A DNA stretch of 32,554 nt from Spirochaetaceae bacterium (lineage in GTDB: Bacteria > Spirochaetota > Spirochaetia > Treponematales > Rectinemataceae), in NCBI GenBank assembly GCA_025356015.1, contig JANXYO010000046.1, positions 1 to 32,554 of the forward strand. Reading direction: 5' to 3'. Made by a program: the position numbers and the translations under genes. The first letter of the stretch is position 1. Every line of letters begins with the position of its first letter. The notes under the pieces are model-generated. The model searched no databases and was not told the origin of the DNA. It was given only the letters and a program-made list of their open reading frames with translations. Of the stretch, positions 14,690 to 22,394 are shown in pieces.

Positions 14690-15138
14690 TGCGTGCCTCC
14701 CTTCAGGTCGAGGGCAAGGCGCAAGATCCTGAGCGCCTCGTCACCGGCGATGGCCCTTTTTGGGCCCCCGCTTGCGTTGACAATTCCGCGGGCGACGAGC
14801 TCCCTGTAGCCATAGCGAAGGCCGGGGAAAAGGGAGTACATGACGCCGCCTTTGAGACCCAGGCCACGCATCACCAGGAGGCAGTACTCGTCCAGCAGGA
14901 TGGGCGCTTCGGCGCTCCGGGCATCGGCGAGCCAGCCCTTGGCCTTGAGGGTCGCGAAGGCGTCGTCGAGGGTGGCATCCTCGCCGATGAGTCCTCCGGC
15001 GTTGAGAACCATGTACGCGGACGAACCTATCTGAGCCTTCTCCTGCGCGAGCAGCTCGTCTACAGCAGCATTGGATTGGGCGAACGCGGGAAACGTGGCC
15101 GCGACCATCGCGAAAATCAGCGCTAGTGGAATCCTCAA
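14686..15138 (-). CDS. small secreted helical protein, first gene of envelope operon
   Basis: A 150-residue exported protein of unknown function. I start it at TTG 15138: AAGGAG (minus 15152-15147) lies 8 bases upstream, whereas the GTG at 15147 overlaps that Shine-Dalgarno. The signal peptide then reads MRIPLALIFAMVAATFPAFA, with cleavage before Gln21. The mature part is helical. It ends in a segment, GYRELVARGIVNASGGPKRA, followed by GDEALRILRLAL, that loosely recalls S-layer-homology-type helices (YRELVARGIV ... EALRIL); I would not assign the family. It overlaps the barrel gene by ATGA, so the two products are probably made together. It diverges from the CHASE2 cyclase. Confidence 0.7.
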   Translation of the reverse strand: MRIPLALIFAMVAATFPAFAQSNAAVDELLAQEKAQIGSSAYMVLNAGGLIGEDATLDDAFATLKAKGWLADARSAEAPILLDEYCLLVMRGLGLKGGVMYSLFPGLRYGYRELVARGIVNASGGPKRAIAGDEALRILRLALDLKGGTQ

Positions 15139-15179
15139 GATGAGCACTCCTTATTAGATGGAAATGACGTCTCTTGAAG

Positions 15180-15187
15180 TCTATAGT
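15180..15187. promoter_or_regulatory. candidate overlapping divergent -10 boxes, envelope operon and CHASE2 cyclase
   Basis: TATAGT on plus (15182-15187) and TATAGA on minus (15185-15180) overlap almost fully. The plus box lies 42 bases before the cyclase ATG. No clear -35 is seen for either, so an activator may be needed. The geometry would let one event control both units. Confidence 0.35.
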
Positions 15188-15229
15188 TGTCCGGTGCAGC
15201 ATTCAACTGTTTTCGCCAAGGAGCCCCGC

Positions 15230-17941
15230 ATGAAAGTGCGATTCCGCCCAGAACTCGCGATTCCGGCGGCAATTGTCCTCGTTTTTGTGCTGCTCAGCCT
15301 TTTTGGACTCACGGCCGCCCTTGAGAATAGACTCTACGACCTCCTCCTGGCCGCCAAGCCCGCCCCCAAAGAGGATAAATCCCTTCTGCTCGTGGATTTC
15401 GACGACAAGTCGGTTTCAAAAATCGGGACCTGGCCCATCTCGAGGGAGATAATGGCCGATTCCATTATGCTTTTGCGCGAGGCGGGAGCCCGCTACGCTG
15501 TGTTCGATATCGAATACCTGAACAAGAGCCCCAGGGGAGTCAACAGCGAGGTCCTGACCCGGGAAATACCCGAGAACTTCTCCTCCGAGTTCGGCGCGAT
15601 AGGCGAAAACATGAAGCAGCTCGTCGACGCCTTTGCCCAGGGAAATATCCCCTTGCGGGATGCGGGAAGCTATGTCGGCGATTTCAGGAGCCAGGTCCTC
15701 GCGGGGGCCCAGAGCAGGCTCCTCTCCCAGGTGGAGAGGATCGCGCGCGACAACGACGAGTATCTCGCCGAGGCTGTCCGCTTTTTCGGGAGCGCCTTCC
15801 TCACGGTCAACCTACAGGATTCCCGGGACCCGAACATTCCCGATGAGGACCGCAAACTCGCCGTGAAGAATTTCGCCCTCAGGAACCTGAGCTGGAGGGG
15901 CAAGCTGCCTCCCTCGAAAGCGGAGCTCCTGCCCGCGATCCAGCCAATCTCCCCCGCCGCCAAGGGACTCGGCTTCACCAACGTGGTCATCGACTCGGAC
16001 GGGGTGAGAAGGAAGATAGACCTTCTTGGACGCTACGGGGACGCCTGGTTCCCCCAGCTCGCCTTCGGACCCCTCCTCGACTGGATGGGCAACCCAGCGA
16101 TCACGGCGACTCCCAGGTCGATAAGCCTGAAAGGGGCGCGCTTCCCCGACGGCATCGTCAGGGATCTGCGCATCCCCCTTGATCCCGACGGCAGGCTGAT
16201 CATCAACTGGCCCCACAAAAAATACGGGGACAGCTTCCGCCACCTCTCCTTCCTCGACCTCATCAACCACAAGGAGAACCTCGACAACCTGGTGTATGCC
16301 CTGAAGAACCGCGACGGCTGGGGCTATTTCAGCTTCTACGATGGAGAGAAACCCCTGCTCGACCAGTACAAGGAGGCCGAACTCCTGCGTGAGGCGATCA
16401 TGACGGGCAAGGAAGGGAACCAAAGGGTCGCGGACTACCGCGCCATGCGCGACCGCTTCCTCTCCGAAATCGGGAAGTTCCTGGACACGAAGCCAGAGGA
16501 CAAGATCGCCGCCGCGGTCGCCTCCGTCCTCAAGGACCCCAAATCCTCGAAGGCCATCAAGGACCAGTACCGCACCATCGGCGCCGACGCTCCCGAGTAC
16601 TTCAAGGGCCTTCGCGCCGTCTACGCCGAGCTCGAGCGCATCCGCAAGGGCGTCATCGCCCAGGCCGAGGGCTCCTTCGCTGTCCTTGGCTGGACGAGCA
16701 CGGGCTCCACCGATATCGGCGTCAATCCCTTCGACCAGGGCTACGCCAATGTCGGCACCCATGCGGCCGTCGCCAACACGATAATCAACCGAGACTTCAT
16801 CGACGCGGTGCCGGCATGGGGCTCGGCCCTCGCCGCCATCCTCCTCACTGCCGCCCTCCTCCTGCTGCTCCAGAACACCAAGCCCGCGGTGACCCTCGCG
16901 GCCGGAGCCGGGGCGACCATTTCCATCCTGGTCCTCGGGGCCCTCGCCTTCATTGTCACGGGAATCTACATGCCCCTCCTGCCCCCCCTGGGCTCGATCT
17001 TCTTCACCTTCCTGGCCCTCACGGCCATCCAGTTCCTCAAGACCGAGCGCGAGAAGGGCTTCATCAGAAACGCCTTCTCCCACTACCTCTCCGAGGAGGT
17101 CATAAAGACCATCGTCGGCGACCCCAACAAGCTCAAGCTCGGCGGGGAGCTCAGGCAGATGACGGCTGTCTTCACCGACATCAAGGGCTTCTCGACGATA
17201 TCCGAGAAGCTCGGCCCCGAGGCCCTCGTACACCTACTCAACGAATACCTCACTGGCATGAGCGACCTCATCCTCGACCTCGGGGGCACTATCGACAAAT
17301 ACGAGGGCGACGCGATCATCTCCTTCTTCGGCGCTCCCCTTAACCTGCCCCGTCACGCCCTCATGGCCTGCCAGGCAGCGGTGCGCATGAAAGCCAAGGA
17401 GGCCGAGCTCAACGCCCGATTCCTCGAAACCGGTATCGCCCCATCGATGCTGCTCACGCGTGTGGGCATAAACACCGGCGACATGGTCGTCGGCAACATG
17501 GGCACCATCAAGAAGATGAACTACACGATCATGGGCGACTCCGTGAACCTGGCCGCCCGCCTTGAGGGTGTGAACAAGCAGTACGGCACCTGGATCTGCC
17601 TCTCCGAGAGCACCAAGAACGAGGCCGGCGACGGCATCATAGTGCGCAAGCTCGATAGGATCAGGGTCGTCGGCAAATCCCAGCCCATCCGCATCTTCGA
17701 GCTCATCGCCGAGAAGGGAGGCCTTTCGGCCAGGCGGGCCGAGGTCCTCGGCCTCTTCGAGGAGGCCCTCGGCCTCTTCGAGTCCAGGGACTGGAACGGG
17801 GCCGCGGGCACGCTCAAGCGGGTCCTCGCCCTTGATCCCGAGGACGGGCCGAGCGCGGTCTATCTGGACCGCATCGCCAAGTACAAGAAGTCGCCGCCGC
17901 CGCCTGACTGGGACGGGGTCTTCAACCTCACGGCCAAATAG
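15230..17941 (+). CDS. CHASE2-domain adenylate cyclase
   Basis: A 903-residue class III cyclase with an extracytoplasmic sensor. ATG 15230 is chosen for AAGGAG at 15218-15223, 6 bases upstream. Order: membrane anchor (about 8-30), a long CHASE2 domain (about 45-525; opening SLLLVDFDDKSVSKIGTWPI and closing NVGTHAAVANTIINRDFID, both typical), three membrane segments (about 530-602), class III catalytic domain (about 635-820), and a helical TPR-like C-terminus (about 825-903). Catalytic residues are present: Asp650 (FTDIKGF), Lys690 and Asp694 (DKYEGDAI), Thr766, Asn773 and Arg777 (YTIMGDSVNLAAR). Lys/Thr indicate cAMP production. CHASE2 is longer than usual, with a charged helical insert at about 360-500. 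It faces the FecR/barrel operon and its 3' end overlaps the nuclease gene by 82 bases. Confidence 0.94.
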   Translation: MKVRFRPELAIPAAIVLVFVLLSLFGLTAALENRLYDLLLAAKPAPKEDKSLLLVDFDDKSVSKIGTWPISREIMADSIMLLREAGARYAVFDIEYLNKSPRGVNSEVLTREIPENFSSEFGAIGENMKQLVDAFAQGNIPLRDAGSYVGDFRSQVLAGAQSRLLSQVERIARDNDEYLAEAVRFFGSAFLTVNLQDSRDPNIPDEDRKLAVKNFALRNLSWRGKLPPSKAELLPAIQPISPAAKGLGFTNVVIDSDGVRRKIDLLGRYGDAWFPQLAFGPLLDWMGNPAITATPRSISLKGARFPDGIVRDLRIPLDPDGRLIINWPHKKYGDSFRHLSFLDLINHKENLDNLVYALKNRDGWGYFSFYDGEKPLLDQYKEAELLREAIMTGKEGNQRVADYRAMRDRFLSEIGKFLDTKPEDKIAAAVASVLKDPKSSKAIKDQYRTIGADAPEYFKGLRAVYAELERIRKGVIAQAEGSFAVLGWTSTGSTDIGVNPFDQGYANVGTHAAVANTIINRDFIDAVPAWGSALAAILLTAALLLLLQNTKPAVTLAAGAGATISILVLGALAFIVTGIYMPLLPPLGSIFFTFLALTAIQFLKTEREKGFIRNAFSHYLSEEVIKTIVGDPNKLKLGGELRQMTAVFTDIKGFSTISEKLGPEALVHLLNEYLTGMSDLILDLGGTIDKYEGDAIISFFGAPLNLPRHALMACQAAVRMKAKEAELNARFLETGIAPSMLLTRVGINTGDMVVGNMGTIKKMNYTIMGDSVNLAARLEGVNKQYGTWICLSESTKNEAGDGIIVRKLDRIRVVGKSQPIRIFELIAEKGGLSARRAEVLGLFEEALGLFESRDWNGAAGTLKRVLALDPEDGPSAVYLDRIAKYKKSPPPPDWDGVFNLTAK

Positions 17942-19092
17942 GCGGGTCCGCGCTGCGCCACGCGCAGCGCGGCTTCGCGGGCCAGGCCCGCCGCGAGCCC
18001 AGATTCGAGGACGAGGCATATTGGCAGGTGGTCGGAATAACCTGTGGACGAGGAACTCGACCATGGCAGGGGCCTGCCTTCCTTGTCCAGGAGAAAGGCC
18101 GAGTCGAGGACGGAGAAGGACGAGTAGCGAAGGCGGCTGCCTGCCCCCTGGGCGGCCTCGGGGCCCACCAGGAGGCCGGGGGAGAGCAGAAAGCCGTCAA
18201 TGCGCTCCCTCACGCCTGCATAGGCGTAGCTGAATCCCCGGGATTCGCCCCAGGGGCTATAGAGCACCGCCTCCCCGGTCGGGGAGCCCGAGCTTTCCCT
18301 GTCTGTGCTGACGAGGAGCCGCGGTAGCCCGGCACCCGCCCCGGCCTCGAGGGCAGGCATGAGGGCCGTGGGGTAGAGGCGCCCGACACGGGGGTACTCG
18401 TCGGGGCTCTCGTTGAAGTCGCCGCAGACCACTACGGCGCCATGGCCCTCGGCCGTCCTTTGTGAGACGATTCCCCCGACCAAGGCAGCCGCCTCCCGTC
18501 TCGCCTGCTCGGTGGGGGCGGCCCCCTCGAGCTTGGACTTCCAGTGGCAAAGAAGGACTACAAGCTCTCCTGCGTCGACCGCAAGCTCGGCCTCCAGGAT
18601 GTTCCTCCCCGGGCGCACTGCGCTCCCCGGCTCGGACGCCAGGGCGTGGGCCCTGACGCCACGCACCGGCAGGCGGGTGAGTATGGCGCTGCTTATCGGC
18701 GAGCCTTTGGTCGAGGCCATGATCGCCGTGGTGTAGCCCGCCTTCTTCAAGGGGCCATTGCGCAGGGCCTCGAGGACCCCGGCATTCTCGATCTCAAGGA
18801 GGCAGAGAAGGTCTGGGCCCTTGTTCCCCAGCTCGGGAGGGGCGACCGCCTCGGCGAGGCGGGCAAGACGGAGATGGTAGCGCGATTCGTCCCAGGCGCC
18901 GCCCCGGACCGAGAACTCCGGGTATTCCCCTCCCTGGTCGGTGGCGTCGAAGAGGTTCATCGCGTTGTACGAGACTATCGAGATCCTTCTCATGGCCCCC
19001 GGACCGAGGCCCGAGCAGGAGGAACAGGCAGAGGACAGGAAGGAAGTCGCGATGACCGCCGCCAGGGCGGCCAGCTTGGGAATGGCGGGCAT
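17860..19092 (-). CDS. endonuclease/exonuclease/phosphatase-family lipoprotein
   Basis: Predicted metal-dependent phosphoesterase of the DNase I-like (EEP) fold, acting in the periplasm or at the surface. The 410-residue product has a signal peptide ending LSSAC (Cys23). Family signatures are VSYNAMNLFD (40-49, Asn43), LLCLLEIEN (95-103, catalytic Glu100), HWKSKLEG, VVVCGDFNESPDE and the C-terminal YSDHLPI, which carries the Asp-His pair. GGAGG lies 7 bases before ATG 19092. After SDHLPICLVLES, where family members usually finish, about 47 more residues are encoded; the last 27 codons are antisense to the end of the CHASE2 cyclase. That tail is probably a stop-codon loss or 3' extension rather than a domain. 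The substrate (DNA, RNA or phospholipid) is unknown. Confidence 0.88.
   Translation of the reverse strand: MPAIPKLAALAAVIATSFLSSACSSCSGLGPGAMRRISIVSYNAMNLFDATDQGGEYPEFSVRGGAWDESRYHLRLARLAEAVAPPELGNKGPDLLCLLEIENAGVLEALRNGPLKKAGYTTAIMASTKGSPISSAILTRLPVRGVRAHALASEPGSAVRPGRNILEAELAVDAGELVVLLCHWKSKLEGAAPTEQARREAAALVGGIVSQRTAEGHGAVVVCGDFNESPDEYPRVGRLYPTALMPALEAGAGAGLPRLLVSTDRESSGSPTGEAVLYSPWGESRGFSYAYAGVRERIDGFLLSPGLLVGPEAAQGAGSRLRYSSFSVLDSAFLLDKEGRPLPWSSSSSTGYSDHLPICLVLESGLAAGLAREAALRVAQRGPAYLAVRLKTPSQSGGGGDFLYLAMRSR
17948..17972 (+). terminator. perfect 11-bp hairpin just after the CHASE2 cyclase stop
   Basis: CCGCGCTGCGC (17948-17958) pairs perfectly with GCGCAGCGCGG (17962-17972) around a CAC loop, 7 bases after the stop. 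A second inverted repeat, GCGGGCC/GGCCCGC (17977-17991), follows. There is no T run, so it would be a weak or Rho-assisted terminator, or an RNA-protecting 3' hairpin. It lies inside the coding region of the opposing nuclease gene. Confidence 0.4.
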
Positions 19093-19139
19093 CTGCAGCC
19101 TCCGGCGCGGAGCGCCGTGAGGCCCCTTGAGGGACTCCC

Positions 19140-20123
19140 TTAGCGCAGCCGCTCGGCTACAATACGCGCGAGTGCGGCGTTTTCCGATTGAGGATCAGAG
19201 CTCAGGGGCTCGAATATCTCGCCGGTGATGGCTTCGTAGGCCTGGATGTAGCGCCAGGCAGTCTCAATCCTGACATCGTCGGGGATCGATGGCGCGTCTC
19301 CGTCACCGCCAAAGCCGTGATCGAGGAGCCATCGCCTAAAAGGCTCCTTGTCGAGCTCGCGCTGGGGATCGTCGGACTGGAAGCGGGTCTCGTAGGAATC
19401 CCACCACCAGTAGCGGCTTGAATCCGGGCTATGCAGCTCGTCGGCAAGGACGAGGGATCCCCCTATCGTGCCGAACTCATACTTCGTGTCGACGAGGAGA
19501 AGCCCTGCCTTGGCGGCAAGCTCCTGGCCCCGGCGGAAGAGGGCGAGGGCGGCGCTCTCGATCTCGGTCCAAGGCCCTTCCTCGACGAGCCCCTCCCTGA
19601 TTATCTCGTCCCGCGAGACGGGCCTGTCATGGCCGGAGTCGGCCTTCGTCGAGGGAGTGATCAGGGGAACCGGGAATTTCTCGTTGCGGGAGAGGCCCTC
19701 CGGGAGCCTGATGCCAGAGACGGCGCGGCCCTGCTCGTAGTCCCGCCAGGCCGAGCCCGCGAGATAGCCCCGGACCACCACCTCCACGGGAAGCATCTTG
19801 GCCCGCCTTACCAAGGTAGCCCGCCCCGTTCCGCCGAGCTCCTGGGGCGCTCCGCCCGGCAGGACGTGGTTCGCCACGATGTCCGCGCAGCGGGCGAACC
19901 ACCAGGCGGAAATCCGGCTCAGGACCTCGCCCTTGAACGGCACGGTGGAGAGTATCCTGTCAAATGCCGAGATCCTGTCGCTTGCGACGAGGAGGAGGCA
20001 GTCCTGCCCCATGACGACGTCCCTGACCTTCCCGCGGAAGACGGGCTGCCCGCAGGCGGCGTCTTCGGGAAGGCAGTCGAAGGATTTGTCGAGGCTTGCC
20101 CCGATGTCATCCTTGAGGATCAT
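19140..20123 (-). CDS. purC: phosphoribosylaminoimidazole-succinocarboxamide synthase (SAICAR synthetase)
   Basis: Purine biosynthesis: joins CAIR and aspartate with ATP to make SAICAR. The 327-residue product matches the longer SAICAR synthetase form. Recognisable segments are GKVRDVV near the start, LLLVASDRISAFDRILSTVP (44-63), the FKGEVLSRIS region, VVRGYLAGSAWRDYEQG (115-131), PLITPSTKAD (153-162) and LLLVDTKYEFG, followed by LADELHSPDSSRYW. These carry the ATP- and substrate-binding residues and look intact. Its ATG overlaps the stop of the clpP-type gene by ATGA (20123-20120), so the two are cotranscribed. No other pur gene lies in the window. Confidence 0.96.
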   Translation of the reverse strand: MILKDDIGASLDKSFDCLPEDAACGQPVFRGKVRDVVMGQDCLLLVASDRISAFDRILSTVPFKGEVLSRISAWWFARCADIVANHVLPGGAPQELGGTGRATLVRRAKMLPVEVVVRGYLAGSAWRDYEQGRAVSGIRLPEGLSRNEKFPVPLITPSTKADSGHDRPVSRDEIIREGLVEEGPWTEIESAALALFRRGQELAAKAGLLLVDTKYEFGTIGGSLVLADELHSPDSSRYWWWDSYETRFQSDDPQRELDKEPFRRWLLDHGFGGDGDAPSIPDDVRIETAWRYIQAYEAITGEIFEPLSSDPQSENAALARIVAERLR

Positions 20124-20737
20124 AGCCCAAGCTCATCCCGCCGCATCCCGATCCGGGAAACCAGGCCGTAAGCCTGGGCCTCCTCGGCGCTCATCCAGTA
20201 GTCGCGGTCAGTGTCCTTCTGGACGCGCTCCATCGTCTGGCCCGTCTCCTCGGCTATGATCCGGTTGATGCGCTCCCTGGTCTTCTCGAGTTCGCGGGCG
20301 TGGATCTCGATCTCGGTGGCCACGCCACGCAAGCCAGAAAGGGGCTGGTGAATGAGGTAGTGGGAGTTTGGCAGGGCAAAGCGCCGGTCCTTGGGGACCG
20401 CGAGGAGGACGAGGGCCGCGGCGCTCGCGACAAGGCCCATGCCTAGGATCCGCACGGGGCACTTCACGAAGCGGATCATGTCGAAGATCGCGAAGCCCGC
20501 GTCGACATCGCCCCCGGGCGAATCTATGAGGAGGTTGACCGGATCCTCCGAGAGGCTTTCGAGCATGAGCAGCGACCTGATGATCTTCTCGCCCTGGTCC
20601 TTGTCGATTTCCCCCGTGAGCAGGATGGTTCGGGTCTTGAGGAAACGCTCGGCGAGGGCGTCCTCGGGCTTGCGAAGGTCCTTCTTGGACTCTTCCTCCT
20701 CTTCCTGAAAGCGCTGGGGAAGGCTAGCTATGGTCAT
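20120..20737 (-). CDS. clpP: ClpP-family ATP-dependent protease proteolytic subunit
   Basis: Serine protease subunit that forms the barrel receiving unfolded proteins from a Clp ATPase. The 205-residue length is normal. The catalytic triad is present: Ser105 in GLVASAAALV (usual form G.AASMGA), His130 in SHYLIHQPLSG and Asp179 in TDRDYWMSAEEA. LIDSPGGDVDAG (70-81) is the conserved SPGG turn. The N-terminus is unusual: residues 11-30 are strongly acidic then charged (QEEEEESKKD), in place of the short hydrophobic axial loop. With the altered nucleophile elbow this suggests a ClpP paralogue rather than the canonical subunit. AGGAG lies 5 bases before ATG 20737. purC follows with an ATGA overlap. 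Confidence 0.92.
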   Translation of the reverse strand: MTIASLPQRFQEEEEESKKDLRKPEDALAERFLKTRTILLTGEIDKDQGEKIIRSLLMLESLSEDPVNLLIDSPGGDVDAGFAIFDMIRFVKCPVRILGMGLVASAAALVLLAVPKDRRFALPNSHYLIHQPLSGLRGVATEIEIHARELEKTRERINRIIAEETGQTMERVQKDTDRDYWMSAEEAQAYGLVSRIGMRRDELGL

Positions 20738-20749
20738 CGCGGCTCCTGG

Positions 20750-20760
20750 AACCTAAGGTT
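20750..20760. promoter_or_regulatory. palindrome between the clpP -10 candidate and its ribosome-binding site
   Basis: AACCT-A-AGGTT is a perfect inverted repeat in the clpP leader, downstream of a TATATT box (minus 20773-20768). A GC palindrome (GGCCCC-GA-GGGGCC, 20783-20796) lies just upstream of that box. Either could be an operator; no regulator is known. Confidence 0.3.
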
Positions 20761-20821
20761 TCCGTACAATATACACTTCCCCGGCCCCGAGGGGCCATAC
20801 CCGCCGACAATCGGGCGCGGC

Positions 20822-20851
20822 TTGGTATTCGCCGCGCGAGCATAGTATTCT
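20822..20851 (+). promoter_or_regulatory. candidate promoter of the tlpA-ccdA pair
   Basis: TTGGTA (20822-20827), 18-base spacer, TATTCT (20846-20851), 31 bases before ATG 20883. Confidence 0.4.
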
Positions 20852-20882
20852 GGATATATCGCGGAGCTTTTAGAGGTGATCG

Positions 20883-21458
20883 ATGACCAGGACAAACATC
20901 GCCGGAGCGGCAATACTGTGCGCCCTTCTCTTGGCATCCTCGCCTCCAGCGAGCTTCGCGGCCCCAGCCTCGAAGCTCGGCACCCGTGCCTGGTACGCCG
21001 AGGGTTTCGAAGCCCTGGGCTTCAAGGTCTTCGCCGAGCCCGTCGCGCTCGATGATTTCTCGGTCAAGAGCCTCTCCGGCCCGGTCAACAAGCTCTCCGA
21101 TGCCAAAGGCAAGATCGTCCTCTTGAATTTCTGGGCGACATGGTGCCCGCCATGCCGCGACGAGATACCCTCGATCCAGAAGCTCTGGAATGCGATGAAG
21201 GGGAAGAATTTCACGGTCATGGGCGTGAGCATCGGGGAAAGCGAAGGGACGGTCCGCGACTTCGTCGGGAAGAACAAGATGAGCTATCCCGTCTTCCTCG
21301 ACTCCTCGGGGGCAATAGGCACGGCCTTCGGGGCGAGGTCGATCCCGACCACCTACGTCATCGACAAGACGGGCAAAGCTATCGCGGGCATCGTGGGCGG
21401 GGCGGCATATGACTCCCCCAAGGCGGCCGCCTTGTTCGCCGAACTTGCCACGCGATGA
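20883..21458 (+). CDS. TlpA/ResA-like periplasmic thiol-disulfide oxidoreductase
   Basis: Secreted thioredoxin-fold reductase. The 191-residue product has a signal peptide (about 1-27, hydrophobic ILCALLLASS, probable cleavage near Ala27). The AhpC/TSA-like thioredoxin domain begins with KIVLLNFWATWCPPCRDEIP: active site WCPPC (87-91, Cys88 and Cys91). The cis-proline loop is SIPTTYVID (153-161). GAGGTGA precedes ATG 20883. Its stop overlaps the start of the ccdA-type gene (ATGA, 21455-21458). The pair fits the usual arrangement in which CcdA passes electrons across the membrane to a TlpA-like protein, which reduces cytochrome c apoproteins or other disulfides. No cytochrome gene lies nearby, so the client is unknown. 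Confidence 0.93.
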   Translation: MTRTNIAGAAILCALLLASSPPASFAAPASKLGTRAWYAEGFEALGFKVFAEPVALDDFSVKSLSGPVNKLSDAKGKIVLLNFWATWCPPCRDEIPSIQKLWNAMKGKNFTVMGVSIGESEGTVRDFVGKNKMSYPVFLDSSGAIGTAFGARSIPTTYVIDKTGKAIAGIVGGAAYDSPKAAALFAELATR

Positions 21459-22390
21459 GCGATCCCGGTCTCGTTCCGGCCCTCGGGGCCGGAATCCTCA
21501 CCTTCCTGAGTCCCTGCGTCCTTCCCCTGATCCCGGGCTACCTCTCCTTCATCTCGGGCTACAGCCTGCAGGAGATTCGCGAGGGCCGCGGCCGGCTTCG
21601 CGTGCTCGCGAGGACAGGGGTGTTCGTCGCCGGCTTCACCGCCGTCTTCGTCGTCCTCGGCATCGTCTTCGCGGGCGGAGGACTCCTCCTCGGCGGGCTC
21701 TCCCGGGCCTTCACGATCGCCTCCGGAGCCGTCGTCGCCCTCCTCGGCCTCAACCTCGTCTTTGACTTCATCAAGATCCTCAACCTCGAGGCGCGCTTCC
21801 ACGCGACCAGTCGGCCACGCGGCTATGGCGGAGCCTTCCTGGTAGGCGTCGCCTTCGCTGCCGGCTGGTCTCCCTGCGTCGGCCCGATCCTCGCGGCGAT
21901 CCTCGTCCTGGCGGCAAGGGACTCCGATGTCTCCCGGGCCGCCATCCTCCTCGCCGCGTATTCCTTCGGCCTCGCGATTCCCTTCCTTGCCGTGGGTCTG
22001 TTCTTCGACCGAACCAGGAGGCTCATGGAGGCCCTAAAGCGCCATGCCACTGGAATCCGGGTCGCCTCGGGCTGCCTCCTCTTCGCCCTGGGCCTCCTCA
22101 TGGCCATCGGCAAGCTGGGGACAATTAGCTCGGTCGCGCCGAGGATGGGCATGGCCATGGCCGAGGCACTCGCCACCGACCCCCTCCCGCCGCGGATCGC
22201 CGTGGCCGCGGTCTGGCTCCTCCTCGCAGGCCTGAGCCTCGCCCTCCCGGCGATCCGCCACAGAAGGGTGCTCACCGCCCCGCGCCTTGCCTGGGCGGGA
22301 GTATTCGCAGCCCTGGCGGCCGGGGAGCTGGCAGGGCTCTGGTCTGCCGCCCACCTCATTTCCCAGTGGCTCCTCTTCCGAGGAGCCTAG
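21455..22390 (+). CDS. ccdA: CcdA/DsbD-type transmembrane thiol-redox protein
   Basis: Inner-membrane electron carrier that passes reducing power from cytoplasmic thioredoxin to periplasmic thiols. The product has 311 residues, against about 220-245 for ordinary CcdA. The paired redox cysteines are clear: Cys21 in LSPCVLPLIPGYLSFISGY and Cys141 in AGWSPCVGPILAAIL. Six core membrane segments can be followed to about residue 225. The extra C-terminus adds two more hydrophobic stretches (about 248-262 and 276-305). Translation is coupled to the TlpA-like gene by ATGA. The partner gene and motifs make the role secure; the C-terminal extension is unexplained. It converges on the PilZ gene with a 4-base gap and no visible terminator. 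Confidence 0.92.
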   Translation: MSDPGLVPALGAGILTFLSPCVLPLIPGYLSFISGYSLQEIREGRGRLRVLARTGVFVAGFTAVFVVLGIVFAGGGLLLGGLSRAFTIASGAVVALLGLNLVFDFIKILNLEARFHATSRPRGYGGAFLVGVAFAAGWSPCVGPILAAILVLAARDSDVSRAAILLAAYSFGLAIPFLAVGLFFDRTRRLMEALKRHATGIRVASGCLLFALGLLMAIGKLGTISSVAPRMGMAMAEALATDPLPPRIAVAAVWLLLAGLSLALPAIRHRRVLTAPRLAWAGVFAALAAGELAGLWSAAHLISQWLLFRGA

Positions 22391-22394
22391 GGAC

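Noticed and set aside
15812-17233. 473-codon minus-strand frame antisense to the CHASE2 cyclase
   Set aside because: It is an acidic, Glu/Gly/Val-rich shadow of a real gene with no ribosome-binding site or domain.
17977-17991. Second GC inverted repeat after the cyclase stop as a separate terminator
   Set aside because: The loop would be one base and there is no T run; it is simply noted with the stronger hairpin.
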